64,000 nt of DNA from Glaciihabitans tibetensis. GTDB taxonomy: Bacteria > Actinomycetota > Actinomycetes > Actinomycetales > Microbacteriaceae. Positions 34,996 to 44,300 of this stretch are shown here, one piece after another. The translations under genes were made by a program, and so were the position numbers. The notes under the pieces are model-generated. The model did not search any database. It was given only the letters and a program-made list of their open reading frames with translations, and was not told the origin of the DNA. How positions within the stretch are numbered: position 1 is the first letter of the stretch; each line of letters opens with the position of its first letter. The stretch covers positions 248,001 through 312,000 of the forward strand of contig NZ_PVTL01000005.1 of assembly GCF_003003265.1 (NCBI RefSeq), in the 5' to 3' direction.

Positions 34996-36386
34996 CAGTG
35001 GTTCCCGGGGTAGAGTCGCGCGGGAAGTTCGCCGAGCAGGAAACGGTCGGTGAGATCCTGCCGCGAACCGGATTCGATCTCGCGTTCTTCGCCCGATGGG
35101 GTGATCAACAGAACGCCATTCGTTGAACCGAGATCGGTCACACTCCAGCGGCCCGCGGCGAATTCCACGCGGGCGTGCGACTTCGAGACGGTCTTACGTA
35201 CGTCGCGCACCGAGACCAGCTGGGCGTCGGGATACGCCGGGTCGGCAGCGGGATTCCGCCCCAGGATCACCACCGGGCTGAGGATCGAGATGCGGTGTGT
35301 TCCGTCGGTTTCGAGGGTCCACGGAGCGAATCGGCGACCGGAGATGACGGTCGCCTCTTCCTCGGGGTTGTCTGGTTCGTTGTCGTCGTAGGGCTTCGCG
35401 GCTTCGTCGTCGAGGTCGCGCGGGCCGTGTTCGTCGTGCGTGTCGTCCCCGTCGGGTTTGACGGAAATGGCGGATGCTGCGGGGGCGACCATCGCGGGTA
35501 TCTCGATGCGCTCGCCCGGGCGGGCCGTCGTGCCGGGTCGATCCGCTGCCGAGGACAGATCGTTGGCGGGCGGGCTCCACGCCGCTGCTCCCTCCGCCGT
35601 CGGGGCCGCAATCGGTGCGGACGCGACACGGCCGGACGAGGAGGCGGCGGTGGTCGGCGCGGCCCAGACCGGCGGTGGCGGCGGCGCCGACCACATGGAT
35701 GCGGCTGTCGGGGCCGCTGCGGGGGCCGCTAGCGGGGCTGCCGCGGGGGCTGCGAACGGGTGAGTTCCGGGTGTACCCGTCGCGGTGCCTGGGCTACCGA
35801 ACGGGGGTAGTCCCGTCGCGGCACCGGGCGCACCGAAGGGTGGTGCCGCGGGGGCTGCGAAGGGCGGCGGGGGACCGGCGGGAGCCGGTGCCGCGCTGGC
35901 GGGCGACCCCGGCAGAGAGGCGACCGGCGGGGTGCCAATCGGGGGCTGCTGCTGGGGCGCGAGGGCGGAGAAAGCGGCATAGTGGGGCGGCACGGCAACG
36001 GGCTCGTCGTCGCCGTCTGCGACCGGGGTGGCCGACGAGAAACCCAACACACAGGCCCAGACGACGAACAGGAACACGGCCAACACGGTGAGACCGGCGC
36101 CCTTGCCCATGCGTCGGTTGATTGTGTGGATCGCCAGATAATAGAAGACCAGCCCGACGACATTTGCCCCCGGAATGAACAGCGCGATCGTCCACAGGGC
36201 GGATTTTCCGCCGAGGCGGAAGATCACAATGCTGTTGAGCACCGGAACCCACGCCTTCCAGCCCTCCTCGCCCAGTTTCGTGAAAACCTTGCCGAGGGCG
36301 ATTGAGGTCAGCGCGTAGAGTCCCACGCTGAGCACCAGCGCGAGTACTGCGGCAATGATCAATATGGGTAGCTGGTCATCGGTCAT
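34995..36386 (-). CDS. Membrane protein with C-terminal FHA domain
   Basis: A 463-residue protein. Residues 1-120 hold three to four helices of a small membrane domain of the DUF5684-like type (GEEGWKAWVPVLNSIVIFRLGGKS). A long Ala/Pro-rich linker (about 135-300) and an acidic stretch follow. The FHA domain occupies about 360-455: VVILGRNPAADPAYP, KTVSKSHARVEF, VTDLGSTNGVLL, with the Arg, Ser, His and Asn that read phosphothreonine. It sits between the transglutaminase-like and PP2C genes and likely recognises a target of the cluster's kinase. Start ATG at 36386. Confidence 0.87.
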   Translation of the reverse strand: MTDDQLPILIIAAVLALVLSVGLYALTSIALGKVFTKLGEEGWKAWVPVLNSIVIFRLGGKSALWTIALFIPGANVVGLVFYYLAIHTINRRMGKGAGLTVLAVFLFVVWACVLGFSSATPVADGDDEPVAVPPHYAAFSALAPQQQPPIGTPPVASLPGSPASAAPAPAGPPPPFAAPAAPPFGAPGAATGLPPFGSPGTATGTPGTHPFAAPAAAPLAAPAAAPTAASMWSAPPPPPVWAAPTTAASSSGRVASAPIAAPTAEGAAAWSPPANDLSSAADRPGTTARPGERIEIPAMVAPAASAISVKPDGDDTHDEHGPRDLDDEAAKPYDDNEPDNPEEEATVISGRRFAPWTLETDGTHRISILSPVVILGRNPAADPAYPDAQLVSVRDVRKTVSKSHARVEFAAGRWSVTDLGSTNGVLLITPSGEEREIESGSRQDLTDRFLLGELPARLYPGNH

Positions 36387-36437
36387 ATTCTGTGCACTCC
36401 CGCCGGGCGAGAATGCTCCCCCATTTCGTAAACCTGA

Positions 36438-38960
36438 TCATTGTGAAACCCCGCGGGTTCCCTGACGATAAGTCATCTGACTGTAGCGTTTCTTGCCGCG
36501 TCGGCCATCGCCCAGGTAGCGGCTGAACGATCTGAGCGAGAGAGCGGCTCGCGCCCTCGCCCACGGAGAGGACCCCTCGCCGAGGAGGGCCCGTTCGGAA
36601 TCCACCAGCTGCCAGAATGCGTCGCTTCCTTGCTCGTTGGGAGGGATCGGACCGAACACCGCGGCATCGGCCAGCTCGGCGAGCAGCACTCCGCTGCCGT
36701 CCCTGCTCCCGCGGGCGGTTGCAAACGCATCGGCCAGCTCCGAACGCGTGAGTATCTCGGGTGCGGGCAGGCCGTGGTCGACCGCAGAATCGAGGTACTC
36801 ATCCCATCCGCCAGCTATCCGCGTGGTGGGCTCCACGGCGCGGCGCCGGTCGAACCTGCGTTTCGCCTTGGCGAGCAGGATCGTGATGAACGGGGTCGCA
36901 ACAACAATCGCGATCAGGAGTCCGATTCCCACCCCCCGCAGCAATGGCCACAACCAGCCGAGGGCGTCGGCAGGTGGCTCCTCGGTTGCGGGTTCGTCGT
37001 CGCCGCTGCTCGGATCGGCGTCCGGGGGTAGCTGCTCGATCGCCGAGGATTGCGTCACCTCGGTGTCGTTTTGAGGGTCACTGCGTTCCTCCTCGAGTAC
37101 CGCGAGGGGGACCTCGTGTTGGGGCGTGACGTCCGCCCGCACCCAGGTGCCGTCCGCGCCAGCGACTTCTACCCAGGCGGTGAGGTTCTTGCCTGCGCAC
37201 ACGCCGTCGGTGCACGCGGGGATGCCGGTGGACTCGCCGGCCAGGACGAAGCCGAGCACTACCCGGGAGGGGAACCCCAGGTTCTGCGCGAGCAACGCTG
37301 CGGCGACGGCGAACTGTTCGTCGTCACCAACCGCAGACACCAGCGAGCCGCCGGTGGTTCCCACGAGGTTTTGCTTGTCGAGCATGGTGGTGAACAGGGT
37401 GCCGACGCGCTCCATCGAGTGCCCCGCGAGGCTGGGCTCGAAGGGCGCGCCGCCGAGCGCGGCGAGCCATCCCGAATCGCCCGGGGGCGTCGCTATCGAG
37501 TGGCTCAGGTAGCCGCGTTCCCTCAGTCGGGTGATAAGTACCTCGAGGCCCGCGCCGTCGGAGGAGACCTCCTGCGCTTGCACCCACTCCCTCAGGCTTT
37601 CGGGAATGTGGGACTCGTCGACGAGCCCGGCGCTCGTCGACGGTTTTTCGAGGTCTGCAAGGGCGGTCGAGTCGGGCGGGAGCGCCGCGGTGAGCGAGTA
37701 GCCGTCACCGGAGGTGGTGCCGTTCAATTCAACGCCGCTGGCAAAGTCACGGTTGTAGAAGAAGCCGTCGGCCAGCGACTGCTCGTTGTCGCCCGTGAAA
37801 CTGATGCTGGTGAGGTTGCCCGCGGTAGGAAGCCAAACCTGGCCGTAATCGCCGAGCTCGATGTCAAGGGAAACGGGGTTTCCGGCAGCATCCAGTACCG
37901 AGGGCACCCGCTGGAACGCGGTTTGCCGCGCGGAGTCGCCGCGCGCTGGATCGACGGTCCGGAAGACCTGGCCGTCATAGTGGCTCAGAACGGCGAGGCG
38001 GATGCGCGTCACCTCTGGCGACGCGTTCGTCACCCGAAACAGCTCCGCCTCGTATGCGTCCGCGGAGAAGAACCCGCGATATTGCGTGAGGGGGCTGACG
38101 AAATCGTTCAGGTCGACGTCGGGGCTGATGGCGGTGCGGAGCACTTCTCGTTCGGCGGGCCGGGCAAAGGTGGAGACGGTGGTCACAGCGACAGAGACGG
38201 CGATCAGCAGGATTCCCGCTCCGAGGAGCGCCTGCCGCACCCGGTTCGCGGCCCCGGCCGTGCGCCGCCGCCGACGCACTCCGCTTGCGCTGGCGGTGAC
38301 TCGGATCGCGGCTGAGCGCTCCTGCTTCACCCTCCAGACGAGGTAGCCGACCGCGACGATGAGCGCCGCGAGGCCGATCGCCGCCTCGCGTGGGCCCGCC
38401 ACCAGGAATCCGGGCCCCGACGTCGGGGTGCTCTCTTCACCGGATCCGAACAGTAGGCCAAAGAGCTGGGCGACAAACATCACGGGCACGGCGAGAGCAC
38501 CCCGCCGGGAGGCACGCCAGGTGAGCGACAGCGCGACCGTCGAACATACGAGCAGGAGAAGGAACATCGGCACGAGCATGCTCTGGTAGGTGCCCACCGG
38601 AATCGAGATGGTGACCAGTTGCTTCCAACTGAAGACCGTGGCGACCACGACATCCAGCACCCCGGAGAGCGCCGCGGGCACGCTACCGAGCGCTGCGGGC
38701 AGGGCCAGGGGCACGCCGAGCACCAGGTAGGCACCCAGCGTGATGAGCGCAACCGTCGTCCACGACGAGCTCCGCAGACGACCGAACCAGGCAATGAGAG
38801 CGCTTGCGAGGAATGCCCCAATGGCCGTCACCAGGAGGTAGCCGGTTTGGTAGATCGGCCAGGCGGCCCAGACCGCCACGGCAGCCATGGCGGCGATAAA
38901 GCCCGCGTTGATGAGTTCGGTTGAGGTGGGTGTTCGGGATGTCGTGCCGGAACGAGTCAT
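36438..38960 (-). CDS. Transglutaminase-fold membrane protein lacking catalytic residues
   Basis: An 840-residue protein with about seven helices in the first 280 residues, an outside transglutaminase-like domain (about 430-620), one helix near 680-705 and a cytoplasmic tail, the TgpA/DUF3488-DUF4129 layout. The usual G-x-C-x-x-F-A catalytic segment reads GDDEQFAVAA near residue 547, with Asp in place of Cys, and the usual HAWVEV reads TAWVEV, so His is missing; only the Asp (RADVTP) remains. The domain should be inactive as a protease or transglutaminase. It overlaps the DUF58 gene by four bases (ATGA), as in the conserved MoxR-DUF58-transglutaminase arrangement. Confidence 0.88.
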   Translation of the reverse strand: MTRSGTTSRTPTSTELINAGFIAAMAAVAVWAAWPIYQTGYLLVTAIGAFLASALIAWFGRLRSSSWTTVALITLGAYLVLGVPLALPAALGSVPAALSGVLDVVVATVFSWKQLVTISIPVGTYQSMLVPMFLLLLVCSTVALSLTWRASRRGALAVPVMFVAQLFGLLFGSGEESTPTSGPGFLVAGPREAAIGLAALIVAVGYLVWRVKQERSAAIRVTASASGVRRRRRTAGAANRVRQALLGAGILLIAVSVAVTTVSTFARPAEREVLRTAISPDVDLNDFVSPLTQYRGFFSADAYEAELFRVTNASPEVTRIRLAVLSHYDGQVFRTVDPARGDSARQTAFQRVPSVLDAAGNPVSLDIELGDYGQVWLPTAGNLTSISFTGDNEQSLADGFFYNRDFASGVELNGTTSGDGYSLTAALPPDSTALADLEKPSTSAGLVDESHIPESLREWVQAQEVSSDGAGLEVLITRLRERGYLSHSIATPPGDSGWLAALGGAPFEPSLAGHSMERVGTLFTTMLDKQNLVGTTGGSLVSAVGDDEQFAVAAALLAQNLGFPSRVVLGFVLAGESTGIPACTDGVCAGKNLTAWVEVAGADGTWVRADVTPQHEVPLAVLEEERSDPQNDTEVTQSSAIEQLPPDADPSSGDDEPATEEPPADALGWLWPLLRGVGIGLLIAIVVATPFITILLAKAKRRFDRRRAVEPTTRIAGGWDEYLDSAVDHGLPAPEILTRSELADAFATARGSRDGSGVLLAELADAAVFGPIPPNEQGSDAFWQLVDSERALLGEGSSPWARARAALSLRSFSRYLGDGRRGKKRYSQMTYRQGTRGVSQ

Positions 38961-40324
38961 CCCGCTCGCCTCGCCAACAGGGAACGAAAGTCGTCGAGAA
39001 CGCCGATGGTCAGGACGCTGGTGCCCGCCAGGTTGCGATACCGCGGTTCGTCGTCCGGATCGCAGAGCACGGCGACGACGGCCACGCCCGCAGCAAATCC
39101 CAGCGTGAGCGCCTGCAGGCGTTTGGGGGTCATTGTGGACCCGCAGAAGACAAAGGCGATCGAGATATCGGGCACCACCTCGGCGGCGAGTGCGCAGACG
39201 GCTTCGACCGGCATCATGTTTGGCCCGGAGGAGATCGCGGAAAGTTCGTCGAGCAGCGTGCGCTGGGTCAGCACGCTGAGGCTGCGGATGGATCGCACCG
39301 TCGCCATCGCGAATTCGGGGATCTCCTGGCTGCCGACGACGGCGATGTCGCGACCGTCGCGAATTGCGCGGACGGCGAGGGAGCCGACGGCGCTGACGGC
39401 CATCTCGAATTCGTCGTCGCTGCCAAATTCATCGGCGCGCAGGGCGAGCACGATCGCGAGCCGCGAACGGCGGGTCTCCTCGAACTGGCGCACCATGAGC
39501 TTGCCGGTCTTCGCGGTGGATTTCCAGTGGATGTTTCGTTGCCCATCTCCGTGGGCGTACTCGCGGATCGCGTGGAACGAGATGTCGGAATCGACGATCT
39601 GGCTGGTCGGATTTCCCTCGAGGTCGCGCACGAAACCGGAGCTGGTGCTGGGAATCGACACGGTGACCGGGTGCACGTAGAGGCGGTGCACGTCGGCCCA
39701 GGCAACCTCCCTGCGGAGGATGCCGATCGGATCGGTGCGCACGGTGGTCACCGGGCCGACGTCGATCACTCCGCGCACGTAGGCGGGCACCACAACGTCT
39801 TCGACGTGCGACTGGCCCGCTCGCAGGAGCGGGACGTACACGTCGGTGAGCCCGGTGCCGATGGGAACGTCGACCCGGCCGGGCAATTCGAGTTTTTTCG
39901 ATTCGTTGGTCACGGTGAGTGTGCCGATCGCCTCACCGCCGGCGACGATCCGCTCGATGCCGAGGGAGAAGTCGACGCTGTAGGAGCGTCCACCCATGAG
40001 GAACGGGAGAGACAGCAGCAGCAGTGCGACCGCGGTGACTCCGGCCGCGATCAACTCGATCCACCCGAAGATCACCCCGACGGGCAGGAGCACCACGCTG
40101 GCTGCTACAACGGCCCAGCCCGCGGGGGTGACCGTGTCGCGGGTCCAGAGTGTGGCGGCCCGCACCGCGGTGGTGGTTGCCCGCCAGGCGCGCAGCCACC
40201 AGACCAGGGTGCTGACGATCGTTGCGGCCCGCGTCGTTGAGTACTGGGTGTGGGTCGAGGTGTTGGTCGACGTGCGCGAGGACGTCGAGGTGCGGGATGA
40301 CCGCGACTCCGTGTTGAACGTCAC
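38957..40324 (-). CDS. DUF58 domain protein (MoxR-associated)
   Basis: A 455-residue protein with two adjacent helices (about 68-112), an outside or membrane-proximal beta region, and a DUF58 domain containing IREYAHGDGQRNIHWKSTAK near residues 255-280, the conserved mark of the family. The C-terminal part has a von Willebrand A-like fold, as usual for these partners of MoxR ATPases. The Ser/Thr-rich first 35 residues may be phosphorylated. It overlaps both MoxR (4 bp) and the transglutaminase-like gene (4 bp), so the three proteins are made in concert. Confidence 0.9.
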   Translation of the reverse strand: MTFNTESRSSRTSTSSRTSTNTSTHTQYSTTRAATIVSTLVWWLRAWRATTTAVRAATLWTRDTVTPAGWAVVAASVVLLPVGVIFGWIELIAAGVTAVALLLLSLPFLMGGRSYSVDFSLGIERIVAGGEAIGTLTVTNESKKLELPGRVDVPIGTGLTDVYVPLLRAGQSHVEDVVVPAYVRGVIDVGPVTTVRTDPIGILRREVAWADVHRLYVHPVTVSIPSTSSGFVRDLEGNPTSQIVDSDISFHAIREYAHGDGQRNIHWKSTAKTGKLMVRQFEETRRSRLAIVLALRADEFGSDDEFEMAVSAVGSLAVRAIRDGRDIAVVGSQEIPEFAMATVRSIRSLSVLTQRTLLDELSAISSGPNMMPVEAVCALAAEVVPDISIAFVFCGSTMTPKRLQALTLGFAAGVAVVAVLCDPDDEPRYRNLAGTSVLTIGVLDDFRSLLARRAG

Positions 40325-41286
40325 CCGAGGTCGCTGCGGGTCGGCGGCACGATGTCGAGAAGAATCTGCCCAATCACCGCGCTCGCGGTCACCCCGTCGA
40401 ACTCCGCCTCGGGGTCGAGCACGATCCGGTGGGACAGGATCTGGTCGGCGAGGTTCTTGACGTCGTCGGGCGTGACGAAGACCCGCCCGTGGGCGGCCGC
40501 CCAGGTTTTCGCGGCCTTGGTGAGGGAGCGCGCACCGCGGACGCTCGCACCCATCCGCACCTGCTTCGCGTCACGGGTCGCCTCGACGATACGACCGATG
40601 TAGTCGAACACGAGGGGGTTCACGAAGACCCCGCGGGAGATGTCGGACATGCCCACCAGCGCCTCCGGGGTGATCACCGGGGCGAGGTCATGCTGCGTTG
40701 TCGCTGTTCCCTCGAGAATGCGAATCGTGGAAGCCAGGTCGGGATAGCCCAGCGAGGTCTTCATCATAAAACGGTCGAGCTGGGCCTCGGGCAGGCGGTA
40801 GGTTCCCGCCTGCTCGATGGGGTTCTGCGTTGCGATGACCAGGAACGGAGCGCCGGTCGACCGGGTGACTCCATCGACCGTGACTTTGCCCTCCTCCATG
40901 GCCTCGAGCAGGGCTGACTGGGTTTTCGGGCTCGCCCGGTTGATCTCGTCGGCGAGCACAACGTTGGCGAAGATGGGCCCGCTGTGAAACTCGAACTCGC
41001 CTTTCTTCTGGTCGTACACCGTGATGCCGGTGACGTCGCCCGGCAGCAGGTCCGGCGTGAACTGGATGCGCGAGCTTGTGCCCTGCACCGTCTGGGACAT
41101 GGCCCGTGCCAGCGACGTCTTGCCCGTCCCGGGGAAGTCCTCGAGAAGGAGGTGGCCCTCGCTGACCATGGCGGTAAACGCGAGCTCCACTACGTGCTTT
41201 TTGCCGAGGAGCACCTGTTCGACGTTTGCGACCATGGCCGCGAACATGCCCTGGAACCAGACGGACTGTTCCTGTGTGATTGTCAT
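40321..41286 (-). CDS. MoxR-family AAA+ ATPase
   Basis: A 321-residue AAA+ protein. Walker A is LEDFPGTGKTSLARA near residue 52, Walker B LADEINRASPKTQSALLEAMEE near 112, with sensor 1 FLVIATQNPIEQAGTYRLPEAQLDRF and a C-terminal lid domain. MoxR ATPases work as chaperones that insert cofactors or remodel VWA-domain and membrane proteins. Its neighbours, DUF58 and the transglutaminase-fold protein, are the standard partners. It lies 39 bp after the giant Ig-like gene. Confidence 0.93.
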   Translation of the reverse strand: MTITQEQSVWFQGMFAAMVANVEQVLLGKKHVVELAFTAMVSEGHLLLEDFPGTGKTSLARAMSQTVQGTSSRIQFTPDLLPGDVTGITVYDQKKGEFEFHSGPIFANVVLADEINRASPKTQSALLEAMEEGKVTVDGVTRSTGAPFLVIATQNPIEQAGTYRLPEAQLDRFMMKTSLGYPDLASTIRILEGTATTQHDLAPVITPEALVGMSDISRGVFVNPLVFDYIGRIVEATRDAKQVRMGASVRGARSLTKAAKTWAAAHGRVFVTPDDVKNLADQILSHRIVLDPEAEFDGVTASAVIGQILLDIVPPTRSDLG

Positions 41287-41325
41287 GGCGCTGGGGTCTC
41301 TTTCGTTGTCACGGGTTTGGTCTGG

Positions 41326-44300
41326 TCAGCCTGCCGGCGCCGGCGCCGGCGCGGGGGCGGGGGACGAAGGCGGTGTGGTCGGTTCGGGCGCTGGCGCGGG
41401 TACGGGAGTGCACGGGTTCGCCGCGAGTGTCGTCGTTTTGTACGGCTCGAGGCCCTTGGCCGACTCCGCCGTCCACACGATCTTCACGTTCCTCACCGAG
41501 GTCGCGGTCGTCGGAACGGTGGGTCCCTCGGTCCACTCCCAGGTTGGAACGCCGCTGGAGTTGACGGTCAGCGACTCGATGGCGTCGACGACGCCGCCCG
41601 CGGTTTCGGTGCCGTCGCCGATGATCTGCACACTGAGCTTCGCCGCCGCCGCGCACTCCGTGATCGCTATCCGATCGACGCTCATCTGGTGGGCCCGGCC
41701 CGGTGTGGCGGGTTTGATGGGAGTGCTCGTCGTGCAGACCGTGTCGAGCACCGAGCTGCAATACGCCACGGAGAGGTCGCCGACCGCGCCGGACTCGGGA
41801 ACCTCGGTCATTTTGACGGTGGTCTTGCGCGGAGGTACGAACTCGGGGAGGTCGATCGCGTACTTGCCGGTCACGCTTCCGTCGCTGATTGTGTACGTGG
41901 ATGCGGTCGGGGGCGCCGGGTTCGACCAGGTGAACGTGGTGCCGGCGTCGGCCTGGGCAACGCCGAATCCGTTGCTCACACAAATCGTGAGGTTGTACTG
42001 CGTGTCGCCGGTAACGCCGGTAATCACCCGCGTGCTCGACGTGATCGCGCCGACGACGCTCTGGAGGCTCCCGTCGGGAGTCGCAGCGCACCGGGGCTGG
42101 GTCGCCAGCTTGTCGTACGCGATGTAGAGGTAGCTGACCGGCCGCGGAGAGAAGTTACCGTTGCCGGATGCCTCGGGCGCGGTGATCGAGTTGATGGTCG
42201 CGGCGGCGGTTCCCCCACCGACCGTGATGCTGGGCGCGGCGGCGACGGTGACGTTCGTCGATGCGGAGCTCCCGACCGGACCGTTTCCGGCCGGACGTTC
42301 GAACCGGCTCACCGGGTTCACCGCAATGGTCCGGTCGCCCGGTTCCAACTGGAGCCGGGTGGTGGTTGTCGACCCCGGCGCTTTCGGCACGGTTCCGGAC
42401 CCGGAAATGTCGTAGCCGGCGGTGTCCCGGTCCTGGCTGACAATCGTGACTTCGACGACGCCGGCCGTGGTCGAGGTGACCCCCGCCTCGTAGACCGGGA
42501 TTGCGGTGACGCTGTCGATGCCGGGAGCGTCGTAGGACCAGGCGACCGTGGAGACACCCGCCCGGGACTCGCCCTCGGCGTTCACAGATTTCACCTCGTA
42601 GGTGCGTTTGTCGCCGTTGGTGAGACCGTTGATCGCGGTGCACGAGCCGTCGGTACCGCAGGTCGCCACCCTCGCGGAGCCAGAGTAGACGGCGAAACCG
42701 CTGATGGCGGGGTAGGACGCGGCACCTGCCGACGCCTTGAGGGTGACGCTGCCGTCATCGTAGGAGACCTGCGCGAGCGAGGAGGGCGGTTGCGGGTATC
42801 CCTGCAGGTCGACGGTCACCGACCCGTTACGGTCGCCCGCGCTCTGCTTCGACTGCGCATCCTGCACGACAAAACTTGCCTGGCAGGTGCCGCCCGGGCT
42901 CGCCGCAGACCACGACGCCTGCACTGTTGAGCTGTCGACCACGGCAAAGGAGACGCCGGCACAGTTGCTCGCGGCGGCAACGGAGACGACCACCAGTGGC
43001 GTGGAGGTGTAGAGATTCACCTCGTTGGGGGTGCCGATGACGGTGATCAGGCAGCTCGACCCCGCGGCCTGGGAGCACGTCTGCGCGACGGTTCCTCCGC
43101 GGGGGAGGGTGCTCGGCGCCGGCCCCACCTTGAGCGAGAGCACCCCGGCGGCGACATCGGGGTGGCTCGTCAGGCTGACGGTGACCGCGTTCTCCCTGCC
43201 GGGGCTGGCGGTGTCGAGCGCCGACAGGGTGAGCAGTGAACCATTCTGGGAGACGACAAACTGGTCGCCGGCGTACTCGGCGGCGAACACGAGGTCCGCT
43301 CCGCTTTCATCGCCCTGCCACTGCACCATCTGCGACAGGTCCCAGGTGATGGGCTCGCCCGCGGGGCTGATCGTGAGCGAGGCCGGGCGCAGCTCGGGCT
43401 GTGCCTCTGCCGGTTCCACAACGATCGCGACGACGAGCTGGGTGAAGCCTTCCTGCCCGGCGAGGCGGACGGGCACCGTGCAGGAGTCGGCCCACGGCGC
43501 ACCAGCGCCCGCGGTGTAGCTGATCAGAGTCCCGCTCGCCACCGCACAGGTCGCGGCCGCCCGCGTGCCCGACGTGCGTACACCGGTGGCGTCAACCTCA
43601 AGCTGCTCTCCCTCCGGCATCGACACGAGCTGGCTCATGTCGAATTGCACGGCGGCGTCTTCCGCGACAACCTGCGGCGGCGTGCCGCGCTTCAGGGTCA
43701 GGACGATAGCTTCGCGCGCCGGGATCCGAAGGAACCCGTACGTCACGACGGGTGCTCCCTGGAACGTCTCGCCGGACAGCTCGAACGGCAGGATCATGCC
43801 TTCATCGGGCACCTGCCCGCGGATCTTCCAGCCGGACACCTCGATACCCACGGGGTCGCCCCACAGGCTGAGGGTGAGCTTCCCGACATCCCCCGAGGCC
43901 CACGACACCTTGCCGGTGACGACGTCAATGCCGTCGGCGAACAGGGCGCGGTCTTCGAGCGACAAAATGGTGTCGGAAACAACCGGGAAGTCGGGGACCG
44001 ACTCCCGCACGACCTTCATCACGATGAGCCCGATGCCGGTGTCGCCGGACGGATTGGTCACCGTGTAGGCGAAGGTGAACACCCCGGCCTCGTCGCTCGA
44101 GGTCAGGGTAACCCGGTTTTCTTCGACGGTTGAGATCTGCGTGGCGAGGGCGCTGTACTCGGCGGTGTCTTTCGTGGCGTCGGGCGTGACGGATGTCAGG
44201 CTGAGGGCAGCTCCGGTTGGCTCGACGTCGTTCGCGGTCGGGTGGACGACGACCTGGTTGCTGCTGCCGACCTGCACCTCGACGTAGTCGCTGAAGGTGA

